From: Spirosoma aerolatum | Lineage (GTDB): Bacteria > Bacteroidota > Bacteroidia > Cytophagales > Spirosomataceae | Direction: 5' to 3' | Length of the DNA stretch: 64,000 nt | Assembly: GCF_002056795.1 (NCBI RefSeq) | Contig: NZ_CP020104.1 | Span: 5,093,501 to 5,157,500, forward strand | The notes under the pieces: model-generated | Database searches by the model: none | The model's input: only the letters and a program-made list of their open reading frames with translations | Told to the model about the DNA's origin: nothing | Translations under genes and position numbers: made by a program | Shown: positions 8,134 to 16,853 of the stretch, piece after piece | How the letters are laid out: the number at the start of each line of letters is the position of its first letter | Position numbering within the stretch: the stretch's first letter is position 1

Positions 8134-9672
8134 ATGACCGAAGAGCCGATTGCCGCCCCTCCAACCATGCCTAAACTAACGCGTTCGACGCATCCCGCTC
8201 CCGTTTATCCCGAAAAAATTCTCCAGTTCGGCACCGGTGTACTGCTCCGGGGCTTACCGGATTATTTAGTCAATAAAGCGAATGCCAACGGCCGCTTTGG
8301 CGGCTCAATCGTCGTTGTAAAATCGACAGATAGCCAGACGGATGAATTTGCAGAACAGGATAACCTATACACAGTCGCTGTCCGTGGTGTCCAACAAGGG
8401 CAGGACGTTTCGGAAACAACCATTGTTTCGGCCATCAGCCGGGTGCTGGCCGCCCAGACCCAATGGAAAGAGGTGCTGATGCTGGCCCGAAACCCGAAAC
8501 TCCAGATCGTTATTTCCAATACGACCGAAGTTGGCCTGAACTATGTCGAGGAAAGCATTTTTCAACATCCTCCACAGTCATTTCCGGCTAAACTGACGGC
8601 TTTTTTGTATGAGCGGTTCCGTAGCGTAGGTGGTTCCAAAGCCAAAGGGTTAATTGTCATTCCGACCGAACTCGTAACCGACAACGGGCTCAAACTCCGC
8701 GAAGCCGTCGAGAAACTGGCGCAGTTCAACGAATTGGGCAAGCTGTTTACCAAATGGCTCAAATTCCATGTTCGCTTCTGTAACTCGCTGGTTGACCGAA
8801 TTGTGACTCGTCCAACCGACGAAGCACAACAGGCTCTGCAACAGGAAGCCGGATACGAAGACAATCTGCTCACCTTTACCGAGCCCTACCATCTGTGGGC
8901 CATCGAAGGCGACGACCGGGTCAAAGAAACGCTCGCTTTTGCGGATGGAAATACTCCGCAAATCATTATTGACGAAGATATTAACTTCTATCGCGAGCGT
9001 AAACTGCGGGTACTGAACGGTACGCATACCCTTACCATGCCACTTGGGTATTTGCTCGGTCTGGAAACCGTTGCCGACGAGATGCGTCATCCGCTCATGA
9101 GCCAGTTCGTTGAGTCGCTGATGCTGAACGAGATCGTACCTACCGTGCCAGACTATGGTGTTTCGGGTATGGATAAAGAAGCCGTTCGCCAGTTCGCTCA
9201 CGACGTACTCGACCGATTCCGCAATCCGCATCTTGATCATTTGCTGCTGAATATCTCGTTGCAGGAAACAGCGAAAATGCAGGCTCGTAACGTAGCCACC
9301 ATTCAGCGCTACTTCGATCAGTTCAACGCCGTTCCGAAGATGACCGCTTTAGGGTTTGCGGCCTACCTACTTTTCATGAAAGCCATTCGCGAAGAAGGAG
9401 GCCAGTTCTTCGGAGAGATCGCGGTAAACGGCGGTATACTCACCTACCCTATCCGCGATGATAAAGCGGGTTATTTCTATGGCGACTGGAAAACCGTTAA
9501 ACCTAAAGACAAATCGACCGTACAGGCGTTTGTAAAAAGTGTTCTGTCCGACCAAAAGCTCTGGCTGGCTGATCTCAGTACGTTGCCGGGATTTGTTGAA
9601 ACAGTTGCCGACGATCTTAGTTCGATGCTTACATCCGGTGTTGAAAAAACGCTGGAGAAAGCGCTCGCTTAA
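8134..9672 (+). CDS. uxaB: Tagaturonate reductase (altronate oxidoreductase)
   Basis: A 512-residue member of the mannitol dehydrogenase/UxaB family. ILQFGTGVLLRGLPDYLVNKA carries the NAD-binding glycine segment near the N-terminus, LIVIPTELVTDNG and KWLKFHVRFCNSLVDRIVTRP are typical UxaB segments, and RKLRVLNGTHTLTMPLGYLLG holds the conserved Lys-Asn-His active-site region. It interconverts tagaturonate and altronate in galacturonate catabolism. It follows kdgK by 171 bp, so it may have its own promoter. UxaC, UxaA and UxuB are not in this window. Confidence 0.9.
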   Translation: MTEEPIAAPPTMPKLTRSTHPAPVYPEKILQFGTGVLLRGLPDYLVNKANANGRFGGSIVVVKSTDSQTDEFAEQDNLYTVAVRGVQQGQDVSETTIVSAISRVLAAQTQWKEVLMLARNPKLQIVISNTTEVGLNYVEESIFQHPPQSFPAKLTAFLYERFRSVGGSKAKGLIVIPTELVTDNGLKLREAVEKLAQFNELGKLFTKWLKFHVRFCNSLVDRIVTRPTDEAQQALQQEAGYEDNLLTFTEPYHLWAIEGDDRVKETLAFADGNTPQIIIDEDINFYRERKLRVLNGTHTLTMPLGYLLGLETVADEMRHPLMSQFVESLMLNEIVPTVPDYGVSGMDKEAVRQFAHDVLDRFRNPHLDHLLLNISLQETAKMQARNVATIQRYFDQFNAVPKMTALGFAAYLLFMKAIREEGGQFFGEIAVNGGILTYPIRDDKAGYFYGDWKTVKPKDKSTVQAFVKSVLSDQKLWLADLSTLPGFVETVADDLSSMLTSGVEKTLEKALA

Positions 9673-9695
9673 CATCCCGGCCTATTGGCCAGCCC

Positions 9696-9739
9696 AAAAT
9701 AACTCCTGTCAGAAAGCATCTGGCAGGAGTTATTTTTTT
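9696..9739 (+). terminator. Intrinsic terminator after uxaB
   Basis: AACTCCTGtCAGA pairs with TCTGgCAGGAGTT around a short loop and is followed by seven T residues, 25 bp after uxaB. Confidence 0.9.
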
Positions 9740-9804
9740 ACATAACGTTTCATTTCGATAACACTTTAAGGTTTAGGTGGTTACAGGCAATAAACCCTGA
9801 CCGT

Positions 9805-10557
9805 ATGAAAACTCTTTCCCTATGGGCCAGTCGGCATACCCCGCTGGCGATTGGCCTTATTATGTTTGGTGAGCTAACCAACGGGGTCAACGCTATACTT
9901 TTAGGAGCGAGTCTATTTAATGATCTTCCCCCGCTCTGGCTATATATCAGCTTGTTATTAATTATCAGCCTGATTCTATCCATCCATATACAGACAACAC
10001 ATTCAGAAGATGGCTATTCCTACTGGTCCGTACGCCGATGGGCTTTTACGGCTTTTGTAGGAAGTTTCCTGTTATTTAGTCTGTTAGGTGGCCTATGGGC
10101 GCATCGCGTCAAGTATTCAGACGCAACAAGTATTGTGCTGGGTAGTCGACAAATAACGGTTGTTAACGATAGCCTCGCCCGGCCCGATAGTGTCCGGCAA
10201 CCTGCTCATTCAGTCGCAAAAGCCAGGTTAACGCGAGCAGACAACACGAATCCTCCACGCATCATGTATATACTCCTGGGAATAGCAGGGATAGCGGTAG
10301 CCTATGTACTAGCAGGTTTGGCATGTAATGTTCTCTGTGCCGGTTATGGTTTTGGAGCCCTGTTGACCTTTTACCTCGGCCTCGGCGGACTGGCGGGCTC
10401 TTTTTACTACTTCAGTAAAGCTTTTCAGCGTTCGCCTAAACGACGACAGGATATGACGGCCGATGAACGGAAGCGCGACAGTCGGCGCTTCTGGCTTTCC
10501 TGGCTGACGCTGATTGTTGTTGCGACGGTAACTTTACTCATCTCCGCCGACAATTAA
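9805..10557 (+). CDS. Integral membrane protein of unknown function
   Basis: A 250-residue protein with about six hydrophobic segments: around residues 12-35, 45-62, 72-92, 155-175, 178-200 and 230-247. The loop between the third and fourth segments (about 95-150) is polar and probably extracytoplasmic; the loop before the last is basic (KAFQRSPKRRQ) and probably cytoplasmic. No family motif recognised. It stands alone between the uxaB terminator and a bidirectional terminator. Confidence 0.65.
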   Translation: MKTLSLWASRHTPLAIGLIMFGELTNGVNAILLGASLFNDLPPLWLYISLLLIISLILSIHIQTTHSEDGYSYWSVRRWAFTAFVGSFLLFSLLGGLWAHRVKYSDATSIVLGSRQITVVNDSLARPDSVRQPAHSVAKARLTRADNTNPPRIMYILLGIAGIAVAYVLAGLACNVLCAGYGFGALLTFYLGLGGLAGSFYYFSKAFQRSPKRRQDMTADERKRDSRRFWLSWLTLIVVATVTLLISADN

Positions 10558-10611
10558 TTGGTTACAGAGTCAGGCTAATTTCTTTCATAAATAATGCACT
10601 ATTGACACATG

Positions 10612-10642
10612 AAAAAGCGGGTTTTGTAGACCCGCTTTTTTT
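10612..10642. terminator. Bidirectional intrinsic terminator
   Basis: AAAAAGCGGGT and ACCCGCTTTTTTT form a stem with A and T tracts on both sides, between two convergent genes. It should stop transcription from either direction. Confidence 0.9.
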
Positions 10643-10645
10643 AGT

Positions 10646-13600
10646 TTATTGCTTGACCACTTTCCAGTTGGCCGCTCGGCCATCCTGCGTTTCAATGTGC
10701 AGAACATAGGATCCCGAAGGCAGGCCCCGCATATCCCACTGTTCCCTGAATGATCGCCCTGCAAGGTTTTTTTGACGAATGTCGCGCCCTTGTTCATCGC
10801 GTAATTGAAGTCGGGCCAATGGCGCAGTACCCGCCTTTAATTCAATCGTTATCTGGTCAGTTACTGGATTTGGGTATACGCTAATTCCTTCCAACAGAAG
10901 CGGCTCATTGGCCAATGCCAGCGCGCTGATCACCATGGAGTTTTTGATAGTACCCGTAGCACAGTTGGCATCGCTCAACCCAGTGATCGATAAGCTGTAG
11001 TTCGTTGGCTGATTGGCTTTAAGGCTCACTACATAAGGCGAATTATCGGCGCGTATAATCTGATTGTCCCAACGTGTAAACTGCCAGGGTGTTGATCCCG
11101 TTAATGTAATAGAAACAAGTGCACTGTCGCCGAGTGGGAACGTAAGCTTATTACTACTGAGCTCAGCAGTAGGTAATGCCGACACAGTGATCTGAAGTGA
11201 GTCGCGTGTGCGCACAACGGGTTGGGAGGCTTCCAGAAAGAACACATACTGACCAGGGGTAAATGTATTCGATATGGGCATCGACACCGTACCCCCCCGA
11301 ACCGTAGCGGGTAAGGTCGTTGTTTTACCAGCCGATTTCACCACAAACCAGTATTGATTTGGGTTGACTACCTTTCCTTGTACGCCATATCCGACCGTCA
11401 GTGAATCGCCGGGGCAATAAACCGTTTTGCCAGTTTGCATTAGGGAAAGTTTGGGTAAGACGGTCACTGACAGAACGGTATCGGCTCCGGCACAACTTCC
11501 AGTATAGCACCGCGCCCGATAGGTGGTGTTGACTTCGGGTTTTACGAGCAGTTGATTAGTTCCCCGAACCAGACGGTTCGTGACCGTTTCGGTTTCGCTG
11601 GCCCATGACCAGATCACGTCGGAGCAGCCAGCCGCCTGAAGTGTAGCACTCTCGCCAATTTCAATGGTCTGCTTAGAGACTGTCAGGGTTGGTGTAGCCA
11701 CATTTGCGCAGGCGCTGTACCGTATTACCTGATAGGCACTGCCGCTAAACCACAGATTGCCGTTGATATCAGCGCTCATGGTACCTATGTCATTTAGCGG
11801 CATAGTCGTTATTTTCTTCCAGCTAAGTCCATCATATTTAAAGATTCCACGAGGAGACGCGTTATCGATTACATATAAATTTCCCAATGGATCGCTGGCC
11901 ATATTATTGACATACGAAATAGGCATTGTGCTATTTTGGCTGAATGTCGTCCAGGTTTGCCCATCATATCGGGCCAGTGGTGGAAATGAGAAGGTCAAAT
12001 CTAACTGCGACACCCACAGATTACCTAATCCATCGATAACTATGCGATTGAGGTACTTTCTCAGTTGTGGTGTATTATCAGCATTAAATACCTGAGTGGT
12101 GCGGGTTAGGGTGTTCAATCGTACCAACTCATACGGCGCAGTAGCGCTGCTACCGTTATATTGTAGTATCCAAACTATGCCCGCCCTGGCCACCGTCTGA
12201 TTTATACCCCGATTTTCGGGAGCGGTATAGAACTTCGCCAGTGTATCGGCTTTCTGCTCATAAATAGCATTGTAGCTATGAAATAACTTAGGTGAAAGGC
12301 TAATCGATGAATAATTAGCGTTCGTGTTATATACCACTGCTTCAGTCAAGTCGACGGTTTGTTCGGCAATTTTCCCTAACTGATAGTACGGCACCGCAAA
12401 GGAGTTCTTAAAAACGTTAACTGATTTTCGATTTGCCAGCCAAACATTGCCCTGATCGTCAGTCGTCAAGATGGCCCCCACATTGCCGATTTTGCCATTG
12501 GTGTTTTTAGGCGTATAGAAACGTATTGTTAAACTATCCAGGCTGATTCGTGCGAGGCCGTTGGCCGTACCGATCCAGGCGGCCGTTGGCGACAGTACCA
12601 GCGCCCCTACATTACTGCCCACTGGCCAGTCTGGATTATGTATGTTGTTTATAAACGACCAGCCATCCGGCATTTTGGCGCTACCTGTTTTGAACGGTAT
12701 AACCGTCCGTGTAAGAAGCCCTGTCGGATAATCCAGTATGTGCGTATTCCATTCTTCTACCTTAATGTAATACTGCGTGTTGGGCTGTAGGTTTTCGGCC
12801 ATTCCAAGCGCGAAATAATAGCTCATGGTATTGGTAGTCGTTCGGGCTGATATTGGTTTGGCAAATGTCGTATCAGTTGCCAACGTCATCTGAATCTCTG
12901 TATGGTCGTGGGGTTTATTAAAAACATATGGAAACGTTAACGGAGCAGCATTGTTTGCCAAAAACGGTAGCCAAATATTATACGATGCCGGATTAATCAC
13001 AAACCGACCTATTGCCGACCAGGGGCCTTTCGTATTACCCACAATCGCTCTGGTTCTCCATAAAACTGTTCCTCTACGGTTCAAACTGACCGTAAAGGAG
13101 GCCGTTGATGTTGAAATAGCCGATGAGTATTTAAAGAGCGGGTCCGTTGACTGTGTAAACTGCATCTCGTAACCCGTAGCAATTTCCACAGGTTGTACCG
13201 CCATCTGGCAAATACCGTTATTGTAAGGGATTAACCGCTGATCCTGCGTTGGTACCAGCAGAATAGGGGGAGCAACTCCAACCACTACACGCTGCAATTG
13301 ACAAATAGTTGACCAGGCTGAAGTACCTAATCTGTTTACAGATCGAACCCGAACATAGTATGTTTGCCCCACTGCCAGTTTGCTCATGGTATAACCATTC
13401 ACCTGAGTGGTGTCGCTGATGATTTTTTGCGCGAAATCAACATCGCTGGCAACCTCCACATCGTACCGTTCGGCCATCGCCTGACCATTCCAGTACATAA
13501 ATGGTATACCCGACAGCGCCAATTGAGTGGGCAACACGGGTGCCTGGTTAGCGGCCGACAGTTTAGGCAGGCTCTTCACTGCGTAATCAGTCATTAACGC

Positions 13601-14350
13601 CTGACAAAGGGGATGAAACGTTATGTTGAGTGCATTATTTACCACCTGACAATAGCTCATGATAGTACCCTGGATCGTTTGCAGAGCCCCCGTATAACAA
13701 TCACCTTCAGCAGTTGAGCAATAATCGATAGGGCCACCGGGCCACGAACAGTTGTGCGTATGGGGTGAACCAAAACAATGGCCCAATTCATGAGAAAGTG
13801 TCGAAAGATCAGTTCCATTAGCCGATATAGCCTGATTACCACCACCCAAACCACCTGCTCCCGTTACGGATTTGGTTGGGAAATACACCCGCTTATCGTA
13901 GGGAATCTGATTGAACTGGGTAGCCCATTTATTCGAAAAAATTGTAGATAGCCTGAACATATCCAGTTCCCCCCGATACGGATCAGCCTCGGTATCTTTC
14001 CAGATATGGAAATAAACAACGACCAGCTGGGTATTGATTTCACGCTCGAAAATCTTCGATGCCTGCTCAATCCGTTCCAGAAAATAACTTCGTATTCGGT
14101 TGGTATCTTTCTCAAATTCCAGATACGTGTCAGAATCAATTTCTACGGCAATTCGGCATACATTCCGTTCACCAGCCGCTTTACGCGCGTTTTGTGCTGC
14201 CATCAGGCGAGGCAATTGCCCCATCAGCCGAATGGTACTATCAGGGAGATTTCGGTCGTCAACTCCGCAAGTGAGAGGTGTTTGTGCAGTAGCAAATGTG
14301 GTTAAGCAAATTAGCAAACCCGTAAAGACAATAGTGTATATATTTTTCAT
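10646..14350 (-). CDS. Type IX-secreted metzincin metalloprotease with propeller-like repeats
   Basis: A 1234-residue exported protein: signal peptide 1-22; a reprolysin-like domain (about 60-270) whose HELGHCFGSPH at 187-197 is the metzincin zinc motif HExxHxxGxxH, with a candidate Met-turn at IMSYC. A fibronectin type III-like region (about 270-360) follows. The middle has repeats such as DDQGNVWLANRKS, DGLGNLWVSQ and DINGNLWFSG, typical of two-component-regulator-type propeller blades. The last 75 residues (VYPNPVTDQITIEL to NWKVVKQ) are a type A T9SS sorting domain. It is probably released or anchored outside the cell. The substrate is unknown. Confidence 0.85.
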   Translation of the reverse strand: MKNIYTIVFTGLLICLTTFATAQTPLTCGVDDRNLPDSTIRLMGQLPRLMAAQNARKAAGERNVCRIAVEIDSDTYLEFEKDTNRIRSYFLERIEQASKIFEREINTQLVVVYFHIWKDTEADPYRGELDMFRLSTIFSNKWATQFNQIPYDKRVYFPTKSVTGAGGLGGGNQAISANGTDLSTLSHELGHCFGSPHTHNCSWPGGPIDYCSTAEGDCYTGALQTIQGTIMSYCQVVNNALNITFHPLCQALMTDYAVKSLPKLSAANQAPVLPTQLALSGIPFMYWNGQAMAERYDVEVASDVDFAQKIISDTTQVNGYTMSKLAVGQTYYVRVRSVNRLGTSAWSTICQLQRVVVGVAPPILLVPTQDQRLIPYNNGICQMAVQPVEIATGYEMQFTQSTDPLFKYSSAISTSTASFTVSLNRRGTVLWRTRAIVGNTKGPWSAIGRFVINPASYNIWLPFLANNAAPLTFPYVFNKPHDHTEIQMTLATDTTFAKPISARTTTNTMSYYFALGMAENLQPNTQYYIKVEEWNTHILDYPTGLLTRTVIPFKTGSAKMPDGWSFINNIHNPDWPVGSNVGALVLSPTAAWIGTANGLARISLDSLTIRFYTPKNTNGKIGNVGAILTTDDQGNVWLANRKSVNVFKNSFAVPYYQLGKIAEQTVDLTEAVVYNTNANYSSISLSPKLFHSYNAIYEQKADTLAKFYTAPENRGINQTVARAGIVWILQYNGSSATAPYELVRLNTLTRTTQVFNADNTPQLRKYLNRIVIDGLGNLWVSQLDLTFSFPPLARYDGQTWTTFSQNSTMPISYVNNMASDPLGNLYVIDNASPRGIFKYDGLSWKKITTMPLNDIGTMSADINGNLWFSGSAYQVIRYSACANVATPTLTVSKQTIEIGESATLQAAGCSDVIWSWASETETVTNRLVRGTNQLLVKPEVNTTYRARCYTGSCAGADTVLSVTVLPKLSLMQTGKTVYCPGDSLTVGYGVQGKVVNPNQYWFVVKSAGKTTTLPATVRGGTVSMPISNTFTPGQYVFFLEASQPVVRTRDSLQITVSALPTAELSSNKLTFPLGDSALVSITLTGSTPWQFTRWDNQIIRADNSPYVVSLKANQPTNYSLSITGLSDANCATGTIKNSMVISALALANEPLLLEGISVYPNPVTDQITIELKAGTAPLARLQLRDEQGRDIRQKNLAGRSFREQWDMRGLPSGSYVLHIETQDGRAANWKVVKQ

Positions 14351-14437
14351 TAAAGCACAATAAGTAAACTACTCTGTGCTTTGACGATAATTAAACAAAA
14401 ACGTCATTATTACTTACTAAAAGAGTCAGTCTGAGAT

Positions 14438-14475
14438 AAAAAAAATACGGCACCAGGTATTAGTTGGTGCCGTAT
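14438..14475 (-). terminator. Intrinsic terminator after the HIT gene
   Basis: Read on the minus strand, ATACGGCACC pairs with GGTGCCGTAT across an 11-nt loop and is followed by eight T residues. Confidence 0.85.
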
Positions 14476-14496
14476 CTTACACGAGAAACAAATAGC

Positions 14497-14886
14497 TTAC
14501 AGAAATGCCCGAATTTTCTCAGCTGTAGCGGCCAGCTCTTCCTGAGTCGGCTTCAGTTTATTGTGAAAATTCATGTCGGCCATCGAGTTGAGCGGAATCA
14601 AATGGACGTGAGCGTGCGGCACTTCCAGACCGACCACAGCTACGCCAATGCGCTTACAGGGAATCGCTTTCTCAATTGCTGGAGCAACCTTTTTGGCAAA
14701 AGCCATCAACCCCATATACAATGTATCGTCCAGATCGAACAGATAATCAACTTCTTTTTTCGGAATCACGAGCGTATGCCCCATAGCCGTAGGCATGACA
14801 TCCAGAAAAGCCAGATACTCGTCGGTTTCAGCAATTTTATGCGCCGGAATCTCACCAGCCACAATTCGGGAGAAGATAGAAGCCAT
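14497..14886 (-). CDS. HIT-family nucleotide hydrolase
   Basis: A 129-residue protein with the histidine triad in VPHAHVHLIPL (HxHxHxx, near residue 95) and the usual N-terminal FSRIVAGEIPAHKIAET. HIT proteins of this HinT/Fhit-like size hydrolyse AMP-linked phosphoramidates or dinucleoside polyphosphates; the precise substrate is not readable. It lies 109 bp downstream of greA on the same strand, separated by a long inverted repeat, so co-transcription is possible but probably reduced. Confidence 0.9.
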   Translation of the reverse strand: MASIFSRIVAGEIPAHKIAETDEYLAFLDVMPTAMGHTLVIPKKEVDYLFDLDDTLYMGLMAFAKKVAPAIEKAIPCKRIGVAVVGLEVPHAHVHLIPLNSMADMNFHNKLKPTQEELAATAEKIRAFL

Positions 14887-14903
14887 AGTTTCTTCTAGTC
14901 ATT

Positions 14904-14986
14904 AGTAGTTAGGAGCGAGGAGTGAAAATGGCTGACGCATTTATTACTCTGGCGTCAGCCATTCTCTCTCCTCGCTCCTAACTACT
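14904..14986. repeat. Long inverted repeat between greA and the HIT gene
   Basis: Arms of 35 bp (14904-14938 and 14952-14986) are complementary except for two positions; the loop is 13 bp. Arm sequence contains GTTAGGAGCGAGGAGTGA and GGCTGACGC. No T tract follows. A related but more degraded element lies between trpS and the malic enzyme gene. Confidence 0.9.
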
Positions 14987-14995
14987 AGCTACTTT

Positions 14996-15469
14996 TTATC
15001 GTCCAATCTCAATTACTTCAAACTCCATAATACCGGCAGGTACCTTAATTTCGGCGACATCTCCGACCCGCTTGCCCAGCAGCCCTTTTCCGATAGGTGA
15101 ACTCACGGAGATACGACCCGCCTTCAAATCGGCTTCTTCTTCCGATACCAGCGTGTAGGTTACCACAGCGCCGTTTTTCTTGTTCTTGATTTTAACCTTC
15201 GACAGTACCGACACCAGCGATGTATCGATGGTCGACTCGTCTAGAACACGTGCATTGGAAAGCACTTCTTCCAGCTTCGATATTTTCAGCTCATGAAGAC
15301 CCTGCGCATCCTTAGCGGCATCATACTCAGCGTTTTCGCTAAGATCACCTTTATCACGGGCTTCGGCAATCTGACGGGCAATAGCCGCCCGGCCTTTGGT
15401 TTTCAACTCATTTAATTCCGCCTTGAGCCGGTTGAGTCCTTCCTCGGTGTAGTATGAAATCTTTCCCAT
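14996..15469 (-). CDS. greA: Transcript cleavage factor GreA
   Basis: A 157-residue protein of normal GreA length: an N-terminal coiled coil (about 1-75, with GLNRLKAELNELKTKGR and RDKGDLSENAEYDAAKDAQG, which holds the D..E acidic tip) and a C-terminal FKBP-like domain (SVSSPIGKGLLGKRVGD). It rescues backtracked RNA polymerase by stimulating cleavage of the nascent RNA. It is preceded by a candidate leader of about 230 nt with its own terminator, described separately. Confidence 0.97.
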   Translation of the reverse strand: MGKISYYTEEGLNRLKAELNELKTKGRAAIARQIAEARDKGDLSENAEYDAAKDAQGLHELKISKLEEVLSNARVLDESTIDTSLVSVLSKVKIKNKKNGAVVTYTLVSEEEADLKAGRISVSSPIGKGLLGKRVGDVAEIKVPAGIMEFEVIEIGR

Positions 15470-15526
15470 AATCCATTAATACTTACGCGTTATTCACATT
15501 GGTTTAGCCTACTCCTTAAAACAAAA

Positions 15527-15548
15527 AGAACGGTACACCGACCGTTCT
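15527..15548 (-). terminator. Intrinsic terminator inside the greA leader
   Basis: On the minus strand AGAACGGT and ACCGTTCT form an 8-bp stem around a 6-nt loop, followed by TTTTTGTTTT. It lies between the candidate promoter at 15708-15738 and the greA start codon at 15469, where it would act as an attenuator or create a short leader RNA. Confidence 0.75.
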
Positions 15549-15578
15549 GCAACCAAATTGGTTTTCTTTGCAGACGCG

Positions 15579-15668
15579 TCAGAGTCGCCGTCGGATACCC
15601 GAAGCAAGCGATTCAGGAATATAAAAAATGGTTCGTCGCATAGGCTGTGCCAGTAAGCGGCTAATCAT
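15579..15668 (-). CDS. Possible 29-residue leader peptide upstream of greA
   Basis: An ATG-initiated reading frame of 29 codons (MISRLLAQPMRRTIFYIPES, then a basic end with three arginines) sits after the candidate promoter and ends about 30 bp before the leader terminator. It could be a leader peptide, an independent small protein or chance. I do not recognise it; the basic composition and position are the only support. Confidence 0.3.
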   Translation of the reverse strand: MISRLLAQPMRRTIFYIPESLASGIRRRL

Positions 15669-15707
15669 GTTCTACTGTCATGCGGTTGGAGCAGCGCATT
15701 GATGAGA

Positions 15708-15738
15708 CAAAAATAGAAAGAGTTCTGCGCTATATCAA
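15708..15738 (-). promoter_or_regulatory. Candidate promoter for the greA leader
   Basis: On the minus strand a TTG (15738-15736), a 20-bp spacer and TATTTTTG (15715-15708) match the Bacteroidota promoter TTG-N19-21-TAnnTTTG closely. Transcription would begin near 15701, giving about 230 nt of leader before greA. Confidence 0.65.
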
Positions 15739-15779
15739 CACATAGGCAATTGACCTATTAAAAACTGATTTACTGATTC

Positions 15780-16703
15780 ATGTCGACACCCCTTCGCATC
15801 ATATTCATGGGCACACCCGATTTTGCCGTTGCCAGCTTACAAAGACTGCTCGGAGCGGGTTACCAGGTTGTTGCCATTGTTACGGCTCCCGACCGCCCAT
15901 CGGGCCGTGGTTTGCAACTAACTCCCTCTCCGGTTAAGAAAGCCGCCGAGGCCGCCAATTTACCAGTCCTGCAACCCGAAAAACTCCGCGACCCCGCCTT
16001 CCTGGAACAACTCGCCAGTTATCAGGCCGATTTGCAGGTAGTAGTCGCCTTTCGAATGCTTCCCGAAGTGGTCTGGGCGATGCCTACTATAGGAACGTTT
16101 AACCTGCATGGCTCATTGTTGCCGCAATACCGGGGAGCAGCCCCCATCAACTGGGCCGTCATCAATGGCGAAACCGAAACGGGCGTTACAACTTTCTTCA
16201 TCGAAAAAGAAATTGATACGGGGCAAATGATTTTTCAGGACCACGAACCCATCTACCCCAGCGACACGGCGGGAACCGTACATGACCGACTGATGGAACG
16301 AGGAGCTAATCTGGTGGTAAAAACGGTGAAAGCTATTGAAGCTGGAGACTATCCGCGGATTCCCCAACCCGCAGCCGATACCCTGAAACCGGCTCCTAAA
16401 CTCAGCCGCGAAACCACCGAGATCAACTGGAATCAATCGGTTCACGCGATTCGAAATTTCGTACGGGGCTTATCGCCCTACCCGGCTGCCTGGACACTGA
16501 TCAATGGTAAAGTATTTAAACTGTATGAGGTTTCGGTTGCCAATGAATCTCCATTTGCTGCTGACCCAGGTCAGGCGTATTCCGACAATAAAAAAACGAT
16601 TTTGGTACGAACTGCCGATGGCTGGCTGCAAATTGACTCGCTCCAGGCCGAAGGCAAACGACGCATGACTGCCGAGGAGTTTTTACGGGGGAATAAGCTT
16701 TAA
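15780..16703 (+). CDS. fmt: Methionyl-tRNA formyltransferase
   Basis: A 307-residue protein with FMGTPDFAVASLQRLL at the N-terminus, the formyl-transferase signature HGSLLPQYRGAAPINWAVINGE with the catalytic Asn-His-Asp set (FNLHGSLLP), and a C-terminal tRNA-binding OB-like domain (ETTEINWNQSVHAIRNFVRGL). It formylates initiator Met-tRNA using 10-formyl-tetrahydrofolate. Length is normal. It is divergent from the greA leader. Confidence 0.96.
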   Translation: MSTPLRIIFMGTPDFAVASLQRLLGAGYQVVAIVTAPDRPSGRGLQLTPSPVKKAAEAANLPVLQPEKLRDPAFLEQLASYQADLQVVVAFRMLPEVVWAMPTIGTFNLHGSLLPQYRGAAPINWAVINGETETGVTTFFIEKEIDTGQMIFQDHEPIYPSDTAGTVHDRLMERGANLVVKTVKAIEAGDYPRIPQPAADTLKPAPKLSRETTEINWNQSVHAIRNFVRGLSPYPAAWTLINGKVFKLYEVSVANESPFAADPGQAYSDNKKTILVRTADGWLQIDSLQAEGKRRMTAEEFLRGNKL

Positions 16704-16734
16704 GGATTAGCCATTCATTTTCATGCCCATTCGT

Positions 16735-16828
16735 TTCATTGATAGTCATTTGGTCGTCATTTATCGTATTACCTTGTGGAAATGGTACTCCAATAAATGG
16801 CTATTAATAGCTACCAAATGACAATGAA
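16735..16828. repeat. Inverted repeat upstream of the deacetylase gene
   Basis: GTCATTTGGT (16745-16754) faces ACCAAATGAC (16813-16822), with TTCATT/AATGAA outside. It lies entirely upstream of the signal-peptide start codon at 16854, which supports that start over the upstream ATG at 16797. Confidence 0.65.
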
Positions 16829-16853
16829 GGCCAACTTAACTCGGTTACCCATC

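Noticed and set aside
8650..9240. Reading frame opposite uxaB
   Set aside because: uxaB is strongly supported over the same bases.
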